Source of the DNA: Neoluteolibacter marinus
GTDB lineage: Bacteria; Verrucomicrobiota; Verrucomicrobiia; Verrucomicrobiales; Akkermansiaceae
Length of the DNA stretch: 64,000 bases
Direction of reading: 5' to 3'
Assembly (NCBI RefSeq): GCF_014904755.1
Contig: NZ_JACZFQ010000006.1
Location: forward strand, 124,001 to 188,000
Shown here: one piece after another, positions 51,096 through 58,611 of the stretch
Layout of the letters: every line of letters begins with the position of its first letter
Position numbering within the stretch: the first letter of the stretch is position 1
Translations under genes and position numbers: made by a program
Notes under the pieces: generated by a model
What the model was told of the DNA's origin: nothing
Databases searched by the model: none
What the model saw: only the letters and a program-made list of their open reading frames with translations

Positions 51096-52190
51096 ATGTT
51101 CGGTGACTATTACAACGGCAAGCGGGTGCTCCTGACCGGGCACACCGGCTTCAAGGGCTCCTGGCTCGCCGAGTGGCTTTGCTCGCTCGGGGCGGAAGTC
51201 CATGGCTACGCCTTGGATCCCCAACCGCACGAGGTCCTCTACGACCAGCTCGGCTTGTCGGCGCGGCTCGCCAGCGACACCCGGGCCGATCTCGCCGACC
51301 GCGCCGCACTGGCCGCCACCGTCGATCGGTGCCGGCCGGATATCGTCCTCCATCTCGCCGCCCAACCGCTGGTCCGGCTTTCCTACGAAATCCCGCTGGA
51401 AACCTTCGCGACCAATGTCATGGGGACCGCGCATGTGCTTGACGCCCTGCGTTCGGCCGGCCGGCCTTGTGCCCTCGTCTGTGTGACGACCGACAAGTGT
51501 TACGAGAACCGCGAATGGCTGCACGCCTACCGCGAAGAGGACGCGATGGGAGGACACGACCCCTACAGTGCCAGCAAGGGCGCCGCGGAACTCGTCATCT
51601 CATCCTACCGCCGGTCGTTCTTTGGCAGCGACTCCGGGATCCGGCTTGCCAGCGCCCGGGCGGGAAATGTCATCGGCGGCGGCGATTGGGCGCTGGACCG
51701 GATTGTTCCGGACTGCATCCGCGCACTGCGGCAGGGCCGGAGCATTCCGGTGCGCAACAAGATCGCGACCCGGCCCTGGCAGCACGTGCTCGAGCCGGTC
51801 GGCGGCTACTTGCACCTCGCCGCGTCGCTGGCCACCTCGGCCGACCCCGGTGAATTCGCGTCGGCATTCAATTTCGGCCCCAACCTGACCAGCAACCGCA
51901 CGGTGGCGGATCTTGTCCGCGAACTCATCAAGCACACCGGCGGCGAGTGGAACGATGCCTCCGACCCGCTGGCTCGGCACGAAGCCTCGAAGCTCAACCT
52001 CGCCATCGACAAGGCCTTCCACATGCTCGAGTGGCAGCCGGTCTGGAGCTTCGCCGACACGCTGGCAATGACCGCTGCCTGGTACCTCGGAGATGGCGCG
52101 GGCGAGTCCGCCACCGAGCTCACCCGCCGGCAGATCGCGGCCTATCAGTCCGCCGCGGCCTCCGCCGGGATCCCGTGGGCCTGCGCCTGA
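51096..52190 (+). CDS. rfbG: CDP-glucose 4,6-dehydratase
   Basis: 364 residues. SDR with LLTGHTGFKGSWLAEWL (10-26), HLAAQPLVRLSYEIPLETF, CVTTDKCYENREW and the active-site YSASKGAAELVISSYR, followed by RAGNVIGGGDWALDRIVPDC. This is the RfbG/DdhB pattern, distinct from RmlB by TTDKCYEN. Converts CDP-glucose to CDP-4-keto-6-deoxyglucose, the substrate of RfbH. Confidence 0.96.
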   Translation: MFGDYYNGKRVLLTGHTGFKGSWLAEWLCSLGAEVHGYALDPQPHEVLYDQLGLSARLASDTRADLADRAALAATVDRCRPDIVLHLAAQPLVRLSYEIPLETFATNVMGTAHVLDALRSAGRPCALVCVTTDKCYENREWLHAYREEDAMGGHDPYSASKGAAELVISSYRRSFFGSDSGIRLASARAGNVIGGGDWALDRIVPDCIRALRQGRSIPVRNKIATRPWQHVLEPVGGYLHLAASLATSADPGEFASAFNFGPNLTSNRTVADLVRELIKHTGGEWNDASDPLARHEASKLNLAIDKAFHMLEWQPVWSFADTLAMTAAWYLGDGAGESATELTRRQIAAYQSAAASAGIPWACA

Positions 52191-52214
52191 CCATCACCCT
52201 TTCCCCGTTCAAGA

Positions 52215-53762
52215 ATGTCACCTTCCGACCTCAAAGCCGAGATCCTCCGCCTCACCCGCGAGTACTCGAAGCTCACCCACTCCGCCAACCTTCCGGGCGA
52301 TGATCCGGGTCACTCGGAGTTCGTGCCCGGCACGACCACCGTGCCCTACGCCGGCCGGGTCTTCACGCCGGACGAAGTGGAGGCGGCGGTTTCCGCGACG
52401 CTCGACTTCTGGCTGACGCTGGGGCCGGAAGGGGAGGCGATGGAGCGGGAGCTCGCCGATTTCATGGGGGTGAAGCATTGCCTGTTGGTCAACTCCGGTT
52501 CGTCCGCCAACCTGGTGGCCTTCTCCGCCCTCTCCACCCACAAGCTGCCCGATCACAAGCGGATCCGGCCCGGTGACGAGGTCATCACCGTCGCCGCGGG
52601 CTTCCCGACCACCGTCGCGCCCATCATCCAGGCCGGAGCGGTGCCGGTTTTCGTCGATGCCAAGCCGCTGACCGGAAATGCCGACTGCTCGCTACTGGAA
52701 GCGGCGTACTCGCCGGGCAGGACCAAGGCCGTGATGATGGCCCATGCGCTCGGGAATCCCTTCGAGCTCTCGGCCGTGATCGAGTTCTGCCAGAAACACG
52801 ACCTCTGGTTGATCGAGGACAACTGCGATGCCCTCGGCTGCACCTACTCGCTGCCGGCGGACAAGGCCAAGTCCCTGGGGCTCGATCACCTGCTCAAGCT
52901 GGCCGAGAAGAACGCGTCCCTGCCCGGCAAGCTTCCCGCCGTCGCCGACGGGATCCTCACCGCCTACACCGGGAGCTTCGGCGACATCTCGACGCAATCC
53001 TTCTATCCTCCCCACCACCTGACGATGGGCGAAGGCGGTGCGGTCAACATCATCCGCCGTGCGCCGCTCAAGACCTACGCCGAAAGCTTCCGCGACTGGG
53101 GCCGCGATTGCTGGTGCCCGTCCGGCAAGGATAACACCTGCAACAAGCGCTTCCAGTGGCAGCTGGGCGAATTGCCGGAAGGTTACGACCACAAGTACAT
53201 CTACAGCCACCTGGGCTTCAACTTGAAGCCGCTCGACCCGCAGGCGGCGATCGGTCGGGTCCAGATCCGGCGCTTGCCGGAGTTCATCGAAGCCCGCAAG
53301 CGCAACTGGCAACGCCTCCGAGCCGGGCTGCAAGGCTTGGAAGACTTCATCGACTTCGCCCTGCCAACCCATGCAACCCGGTGGAATCCCGACGGCAGCT
53401 TCGAGTGGGACGACAGCGGCTGCCGCACCGACTGTTCGTGGTTCGGGTTCAAGATGACCATCAAGGACGACGCGCCGTTCACCCGCACCGAACTGGCCGC
53501 TCATCTCGACGAAAAAAAGATCGGCAACCGGATGCTGTTCGGAGGCAATCTGGTCCGCCAGCCGGCATTTGTGCAGCTCCGGCGCGACAACCCGGCCGCC
53601 ATGCGGGTCGCCGGCGAGTTGACCGGTGCGGACCGCATCATGAACCACACCTTGTTCCTCGGCACCTATCCCGGGCTGACCGGGGAGATGATCGACTTCA
53701 TGGTCCGGACCATCCGCGGCTTCGTCGAGGCCAAGGCGGGCGAAGCGAAGGCCGGGGTTTGA
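52215..53762 (+). CDS. rfbH: CDP-4-keto-6-deoxyglucose 3-dehydrase (E1, RfbH) with an internal insertion
   Basis: 515 residues, longer than the usual RfbH (about 437). PMP-dependent, [2Fe-2S] relative of the DegT family: the catalytic His that replaces Lys is in YPPHHLTMGEGG (His268), and the iron-sulfur ligands are Cys204 (EDNCDALG) and the pattern CWC-x7-C (Cys299, Cys301, Cys309 in RDCWCPSGKDNTC). Between them lies an insertion of about 37 residues (around 212-249, YSLPADKAKSLGLDHLLKLA and onward) that lengthens the Cys-Cys spacing. It removes the C3 hydroxyl with an E3-type reductase; no RfbI is visible here. Confidence 0.92.
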   Translation: MSPSDLKAEILRLTREYSKLTHSANLPGDDPGHSEFVPGTTTVPYAGRVFTPDEVEAAVSATLDFWLTLGPEGEAMERELADFMGVKHCLLVNSGSSANLVAFSALSTHKLPDHKRIRPGDEVITVAAGFPTTVAPIIQAGAVPVFVDAKPLTGNADCSLLEAAYSPGRTKAVMMAHALGNPFELSAVIEFCQKHDLWLIEDNCDALGCTYSLPADKAKSLGLDHLLKLAEKNASLPGKLPAVADGILTAYTGSFGDISTQSFYPPHHLTMGEGGAVNIIRRAPLKTYAESFRDWGRDCWCPSGKDNTCNKRFQWQLGELPEGYDHKYIYSHLGFNLKPLDPQAAIGRVQIRRLPEFIEARKRNWQRLRAGLQGLEDFIDFALPTHATRWNPDGSFEWDDSGCRTDCSWFGFKMTIKDDAPFTRTELAAHLDEKKIGNRMLFGGNLVRQPAFVQLRRDNPAAMRVAGELTGADRIMNHTLFLGTYPGLTGEMIDFMVRTIRGFVEAKAGEAKAGV

Positions 53763-53793
53763 AACCGGTATCGCGAGCACCTGTGATTTCAAA

Positions 53794-54336
53794 ATGGAGC
53801 TGATTTCCGAACCATTGCCCGGCGTCCGGGTCTTGCGGCCCTTCGTCTTCGAAGATGCCCGCGGGAACTTCGTGAAGCCTTTTCACGAGGGACAGCTCGC
53901 CGCGCACGGGATTGAGATGACGGTGCGGGAAGAGTTCTTTTCGACCTCCGCCGCCGGGGTGCTGCGCGGCATGCACTTCCAGGTCCCTCCCCACGCGCAT
54001 CAGAAGCTCGTCTATTGCATTTCAGGCCGGGTGCTTGACGTCGTTCTAGACCTGCGGCGCGACTCGCCTGGCTACGGCCGCTGCGCGGCTTTCGAACTTT
54101 CGGCAGCCAATCACCATGTGGTCCACATTCCCGTCGGCCTCGCCCACGGGTTCCTCAGCCTCGAGGACCAGTCCTGCCTGGTCTACAAGACCGACGCCGT
54201 CCACGCACCGGATTGCGATGCAGGGATCCTTTGGAACAGCTTCGGCTTCGACTGGCCGGTGGCCGGCTTTGAACCGGTGATCAGCCCGCGGGATCAAGCT
54301 CATCCCCGCCTGTCCGATTTCAGCAGCCCGTTTTGA
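53794..54336 (+). CDS. dTDP-4-dehydrorhamnose 3,5-epimerase-family protein (likely CDP-sugar 5-epimerase)
   Basis: 180 residues. RmlC-family cupin: FVFEDARGNFVKPF, REEFFSTSAAGVLRGMHFQVPPHAHQKLV (catalytic His in LRGMHFQ), LDVVLDLRRDSPGYG, HIPVGLAHGFLSLEDQSCLVYKTD. No dTDP-rhamnose genes (rmlA, rmlB, rmlD) are nearby; it follows rfbFGH directly. The closest pathway precedent is AscE, the epimerase of CDP-ascarylose synthesis in Yersinia, which converts the product of E1/E3. This is an inference from gene order. Confidence 0.83.
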   Translation: MELISEPLPGVRVLRPFVFEDARGNFVKPFHEGQLAAHGIEMTVREEFFSTSAAGVLRGMHFQVPPHAHQKLVYCISGRVLDVVLDLRRDSPGYGRCAAFELSAANHHVVHIPVGLAHGFLSLEDQSCLVYKTDAVHAPDCDAGILWNSFGFDWPVAGFEPVISPRDQAHPRLSDFSSPF

Positions 54337-54340
54337 AAAG

Positions 54341-54375
54341 CAGATGGTAGATGCTGGATCGTAGGTAATAGATCC
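54341..54375. repeat. Short GTAGAT-rich imperfect repeat with inverted ends
   Basis: The 56-bp gap between the epimerase and reductase genes contains CAGATGGTAGATGCTGGATC followed by GTAGGTAATAGATCC. GGATC (54356-54360) and GATCC (54371-54375) are inverted over a 10-nt loop and TAGAT-like units recur. It looks like a fragment of a dispersed intergenic repeat, not a gene. Confidence 0.3.
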
Positions 54376-54392
54376 GACCTTCGATCTCTCCC

Positions 54393-55238
54393 ATGAGAAT
54401 CTTCCTTACCGGCGGCACCGGCTTCATCGGTTCGCATTTCATCAATCAGGCTCACGCGGCCGGGCATGAGATCGTCGCGCTCCGCCGTTCCCTGGCGTCG
54501 CTGCCGCGGGTGTCCTTGGGCAAGGATCCGCACTGGATCGACAGCTCGCTGGAGCAGGTCGCGTGCGGCGACCTCGACGGCTGCGAGGTTCTGGTCCATC
54601 TCGCCGCCCATTCGGCGAACGTTCCCTACGATTTGCTCGAGGCCTGCATCCGGGAGAACGTGCTGGCGCCCCTGGCTTTGTTCCGCACCGCGATAGAGGC
54701 CGGCATCCGCCGCTTCATTGTCGCGGGAAGTTGTTTCGAATACGGCCGGTCCGGGGAGCGATACGAGTTCATTCCCGTCGATGCCCCGCTCGAGCCCACG
54801 GCAAGCTACCCGTCGTCCAAGGCAGCCGCCTCGGTTGCTTTCCACACGCTTGCCTGCGAGGAGAATCTCGAGCTGTTGATCCTGCGGATTTTCCAAGTGT
54901 ACGGGGAAGGCGAGCTCGAGAGCCGCTTCTGGCCGTCCTTGCGCAGGGCCGCGCTGGCAGGGGAGGACATGGCGATGAGCGAAGGCACCCAGGTCAGGGA
55001 TTTCATCCGTGTCGAGGATGTGGCAGCAGGGTTCGTGAAGGCGTTGGATCGCGGTGATTTGAATGGCGGCCAGCCGGTGATCGAGAATCTTGGCAGCGGG
55101 CATCCTCAGACGCTCGCGGATTTTGCCCGCGCCGAGTGGAACCGCTTTGGTGCGACCGGTCGCCTTTTGATGGGGGCCCAGCCGATGCGCCGGAACGAGG
55201 TCATGCGCTTCGTTCCTGAGATTCCCCGGGCCCGTTAA
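54393..55238 (+). CDS. SDR-family nucleotide-sugar reductase/epimerase (CDP-abequose/ascarylose synthase-like)
   Basis: 281 residues. Extended SDR with FLTGGTGFIGSHF (4-16), VHLAAHSANVPYDLLEACIRENV, GSCFEYGRSGERYEFIPVDAPLEPTASYPSSKAAAS (Ser, Tyr and Lys catalytic set). The GSCFEYGRSG and APLEPTASYPSSKAA stretches resemble RfbJ (CDP-abequose synthase) and AscF reductases that reduce the C4 ketone of CDP-3,6-dideoxyhexuloses. Following the RmlC-like epimerase, it would complete an L-sugar such as CDP-ascarylose; without that epimerase, paratose or abequose. Confidence 0.78.
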   Translation: MRIFLTGGTGFIGSHFINQAHAAGHEIVALRRSLASLPRVSLGKDPHWIDSSLEQVACGDLDGCEVLVHLAAHSANVPYDLLEACIRENVLAPLALFRTAIEAGIRRFIVAGSCFEYGRSGERYEFIPVDAPLEPTASYPSSKAAASVAFHTLACEENLELLILRIFQVYGEGELESRFWPSLRRAALAGEDMAMSEGTQVRDFIRVEDVAAGFVKALDRGDLNGGQPVIENLGSGHPQTLADFARAEWNRFGATGRLLMGAQPMRRNEVMRFVPEIPRAR

Positions 55239-55253
55239 TCCGGACTCACCGCG

Positions 55254-56531
55254 ATGCGAGTTCCATCACTCGGCAAATGGTTCGGTCGATCGGTTTGGTC
55301 GCTTCTCGACCAAGGCTTGTTCGCACTTTCGAACTTCGCGCTCAACGTGCTGCTGGCGCGTTGGCTCGGCGAGTCCGACTACGGGGCGTTTTCGGTCGCC
55401 TTCACGGTCTTCTTGTTCCTCGGGGTGATTTACAGCTCGCTGATGGTCGAGCCGATGTTGGTCTTCGGCCCCGGCCGCTATGAAGGCGCCTTCCAGGCCT
55501 ATTTGAAGGTGCTTGGTGCGATCCACTGGAGGATCGCGGCGCTCGCGACCACCGGGATCGGGGCGGTCTGTGCGGCGTTTTATCTCGGCGGTCCGGTTTT
55601 CTCCTCGTTGCTGGTCCTGTCGTTGGTTTCGGGATTGATCTTCCAGCAGTGGCTGTTGCGCAGGGCCTGCTATGTCCGGCTGGAACCGAGGGTCGCCGCG
55701 ATCGGTGGGATCATCTATCTCACCGTCATGCTTGGCGGTGCGGCCGGGCTCCGGCAATCCGGACAGCTGAGTGCGGTGAACGGGATTCTCCTGATGGCCG
55801 TTGCCAGCCTCTTCGCCTCGTTGTGGATCCGCCGACGTTTGGGGGCGAACGGCGTCGACTCGTGCGAAGGTCCCGGGCGGGCGGCGGTGGTCCGCGATCA
55901 CTGGGCATATGGCAAGTGGGCGGTCGCCACGGGGGTCCTGAGCTGGTTTCCCGGCAACATCTACATGCTGTTGCTCCCGGTCTGGAAAGGCGAGGAGGCA
56001 TCCGGGGCCCTGCGGGCATCGTTCAACCTCGCGCTGCCGATGCTACAGGTCGTCGCATCGGCGGGCACCATGCTGCTGCCGGTCTTCGTCCGGGCAAGAA
56101 ACGAGCCGGATTTTGCCAGGACGCTGCAGCGTGTTCTGCTTTTGCTCGGGGTCCCGGCACTGGCGTATGTCGGCATGGTCGTCCTGTTCGGGAAGTGGTT
56201 CTTCCAGATGCTTTACGACGGTGCCTACGAGGAACATGCGGGAATGGCCTGGGTGGTAGTGCTTTCGGTGGTTCCGGGAACCGTCGTCATGGTCCTGGGC
56301 GCGGCACTGAGGGCGATGGAGGCATCGTCGAAGGTGTTCATCGCCTATGTCGGTGCATCCCTTGCTTGTATCGTTGCCGGGCTGCCGCTCACCGCCAAGT
56401 ACGGGGTGGCGGGGGCGGCGGCGGGGATGGTGCTGGCCTCCCTGACGACCGCCGTCGTGATGGGATTTCAACTCCGCCGGGCCCTTCGCACGCCGCTGCC
56501 TGATGCCGCCACGGTGGCGAACTCTTCGTGA
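55254..56531 (+). CDS. wzx: Wzx-type polysaccharide flippase
   Basis: 425 residues, about 12 membrane helices spread along the whole length, starting with SVWSLLDQGLFALSNFALNVLLARWLGESDYGAFSVAF, the opening typical of the MATE/PST polysaccharide exporter superfamily. It would flip undecaprenyl-linked repeat units across the inner membrane for the polymerase at 58608. The stop overlaps a GTG of the next gene, implying tight coupling. Confidence 0.9.
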   Translation: MRVPSLGKWFGRSVWSLLDQGLFALSNFALNVLLARWLGESDYGAFSVAFTVFLFLGVIYSSLMVEPMLVFGPGRYEGAFQAYLKVLGAIHWRIAALATTGIGAVCAAFYLGGPVFSSLLVLSLVSGLIFQQWLLRRACYVRLEPRVAAIGGIIYLTVMLGGAAGLRQSGQLSAVNGILLMAVASLFASLWIRRRLGANGVDSCEGPGRAAVVRDHWAYGKWAVATGVLSWFPGNIYMLLLPVWKGEEASGALRASFNLALPMLQVVASAGTMLLPVFVRARNEPDFARTLQRVLLLLGVPALAYVGMVVLFGKWFFQMLYDGAYEEHAGMAWVVVLSVVPGTVVMVLGAALRAMEASSKVFIAYVGASLACIVAGLPLTAKYGVAGAAAGMVLASLTTAVVMGFQLRRALRTPLPDAATVANSS

Positions 56532-56533
56532 CC

Positions 56534-57451
56534 ATGTCTCCTTCCGTCACCGTCTGCATTCCCGTCTTCAATGGCGCACGCTACGTCCGCGAAGCGGTCG
56601 ACAGCGCGTTGGCACAAGATTACCCGGAACTTTCAGTCCTTGTCTGCGACAACAGCTCGACCGATGGCACCCTCGACGAACTCGCGGGCATCGTTGATCC
56701 GCGGCTGGGAATCCATTGTCATACCGAGCACGTCGGCATGGCGGCGAACTGGAACCGCGCCGCCTCGTTGGCCCGAGGCGACCTGATACTGATGCTTTCC
56801 GCCGACGACTGCCTGCTTCCCGGCGCGATCCGGGGGCTGGTGGCACCATTTCTCGGGCCGTCTCCGCCCGACCTGTGCTTCGGGAAAGCCGCCTGGCTCG
56901 CCGAGAGCGGCCAGCGGGCCGCCGGGGAGGCCGCGGGGGCTTCAACCGCCGGCAGGATCGAAGATCTCGAGGCCTTCGTGGTCGCCCGTGCGCTTTCGAT
57001 CAATATCAATGCCACCATGTTCCGTAGGGAGTGTCTCGACTTCCGCGAAGATGTCGGGGTGGTCTGTGATCTCGATCTTTTCATCCGTCTCGGCAAGGAG
57101 GGGCGGGTTGCCGAGGGAATTGCCGAGCCGGTGGTCCGCTATCGGGAGCATCAGGGCGCCTTGTCCGCGAACCGCGAGCGGATGTGGTCTGAAACCCTCG
57201 CGGTCTACTCCTCGCATTCGCGGGATAATCCCCGGCTCGCGATGTACCTCCGTCGGATTCATCTAACCCTGCTGTGGCTGTGCGCCTACCTCGGGAAGTC
57301 GGGGAGTGGCGCTCAGGCTGCCGGCTACATCGAATGCTACGGGCGACACCTCGGCGTGCCGGGCCGTGCATTGCTCCGGCTGGTCGCACGGCTGCCGTTT
57401 TCCCTGGACCTCCTGCTCAAGGCACGAAAGTCCCTTGCAGCCCGGCCATGA
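56534..57451 (+). CDS. Glycosyltransferase family 2
   Basis: 305 residues from ATG 56534; GTG 56528, overlapping the wzx stop, would add two. GT-A fold: VTVCIPVFNGARYVREAVDSAL (UDP-binding start), VLVCDNSSTDGTLDEL, and LMLSADDCLLPGAI with the DxD-like Asp-Asp. A C-terminal helical part follows (LTLLWLCAYLGKSGSG). A sugar transferase acting on the lipid-linked repeat at the cytoplasmic membrane face; sugar specificity cannot be inferred. Confidence 0.9.
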   Translation: MSPSVTVCIPVFNGARYVREAVDSALAQDYPELSVLVCDNSSTDGTLDELAGIVDPRLGIHCHTEHVGMAANWNRAASLARGDLILMLSADDCLLPGAIRGLVAPFLGPSPPDLCFGKAAWLAESGQRAAGEAAGASTAGRIEDLEAFVVARALSININATMFRRECLDFREDVGVVCDLDLFIRLGKEGRVAEGIAEPVVRYREHQGALSANRERMWSETLAVYSSHSRDNPRLAMYLRRIHLTLLWLCAYLGKSGSGAQAAGYIECYGRHLGVPGRALLRLVARLPFSLDLLLKARKSLAARP

Positions 57452-58611
57452 GCGACGATCGCGATCAGAACAATCGCCTGGAGGATTGGCTGGCATGCCG
57501 GCCCGGTCGCCGCGGGGACCCCGGTGGCTGGTGGCTTTGGCCCCACGCGTCGCGGCCGAAGCTGATGATTCCCGTCGACCGCGATACATGGCCGGGGGCC
57601 CTGCAAATGGCCAGCCATTCGCGCAGGACGGCCGTGGACAAATGGAGATTGCCTTGGAGATCGCTCTCCGGAGCGTCTCCCGACCTTTCTCAGGATGCCG
57701 TGTCGCCGCTCGACCGGGTTCTGGAGCAGCAATGGCCCGGAGCGAAATTTCACTACGCGGTGTATTTCGGCACCGAGAGCGTGTTCGCCAAGGACACGAT
57801 CCAGATTCAAGGCCCGGCGGGGGCGGTGCTTGGCTATCTGAGGGTCCCCCGCGGAAGGAAGGCGGCCGGATCGATTGCGCGGGAACGCGACGTGTTGCTG
57901 GAGCTCGCAGGGATTTATCCGGAGGGAGCTTTCTTCCCCCGCATGTTGCCGGTGCCGGGGCTCGCCGTCCAGGGGCCACCACCGGCTGAGGTCGGCGGGT
58001 TGCCCGGACCGACACGGGCAGTCGGTCGTTTGGCCCGCGAAATCCATGACAGTGCGGCCGTCTCGCTTGCATGGAGCGAGTCACCGGTACGTGAGTCTCT
58101 CAAGCAACGCCACGCCGGACTGGAGGACCAAGTCGACCCGGTCTGGTCCGCGTCCCTCGGCCGATCCATCGAAGTTCTCGATCGCGCTTTCTCCGGCCGG
58201 CAGGTGCCCCACGGCCGCGGTCACGGTGATTTCGTTCCCTGGAACCTGCGCGAAACCACCGCCGGCTTGTTTGCGTTCGATTGGGAGTGGTCCCGGCCCG
58301 CGCTACCCTTCTCGGACTTATTCCATTTCCTCTGGTTTCCGATGCTTGCGAAACGCCGGTTTTCCATCAAGGGGCTTGTGGCGGCCTGGAACGGCGGAGC
58401 TGGTCGGCTTCTTGTCGATGGCTTTGGCCAGATCCCCGCCGATCCCCACGACAACGTTTGGGCGCTCGCTTACGTCGCCGACCGATTCTCATTCTATTCC
58501 GCCAGTTGTCTCGAAAACGGCGACGATCCCATGTCCCACCGATTCATTCGGCGCTTGCATGCCTTGCTGAACAGCGCCGAACTCCAGCCCGTACCGAGAG
58601 ATTTCCCATGA
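57448..58611 (+). CDS. Aminoglycoside phosphotransferase/choline-kinase-fold protein
   Basis: 387 residues from ATG 57448, overlapping the GT2 stop (ATGA), and itself overlapping wzy (ATGA). The APH fold is visible in the catalytic loop GHGDFVPWNLRE (Brenner motif, Asp-x3-Asn) followed by LFAFDWEWSRPALPF, where DWE replaces the usual D-x-D/E metal site. The N-lobe contains FHYAVYFGTESVFAKDTIQIQGPAG. No signal or TM segment. It probably phosphorylates a small molecule or sugar during polysaccharide synthesis; kinase-fold genes of this type occur in exopolysaccharide clusters of this phylum in my experience, but no substrate is established. Confidence 0.72.
   Translation: MSDDRDQNNRLEDWLACRPGRRGDPGGWWLWPHASRPKLMIPVDRDTWPGALQMASHSRRTAVDKWRLPWRSLSGASPDLSQDAVSPLDRVLEQQWPGAKFHYAVYFGTESVFAKDTIQIQGPAGAVLGYLRVPRGRKAAGSIARERDVLLELAGIYPEGAFFPRMLPVPGLAVQGPPPAEVGGLPGPTRAVGRLAREIHDSAAVSLAWSESPVRESLKQRHAGLEDQVDPVWSASLGRSIEVLDRAFSGRQVPHGRGHGDFVPWNLRETTAGLFAFDWEWSRPALPFSDLFHFLWFPMLAKRRFSIKGLVAAWNGGAGRLLVDGFGQIPADPHDNVWALAYVADRFSFYSASCLENGDDPMSHRFIRRLHALLNSAELQPVPRDFP

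Noticed and set aside
53794-54336. Calling the RmlC-like protein rfbC for dTDP-rhamnose synthesis.
   Set aside because: No rmlA, rmlB or rmlD is nearby and the gene directly follows rfbFGH; a CDP-sugar epimerase role fits better, so no rml symbol was given.
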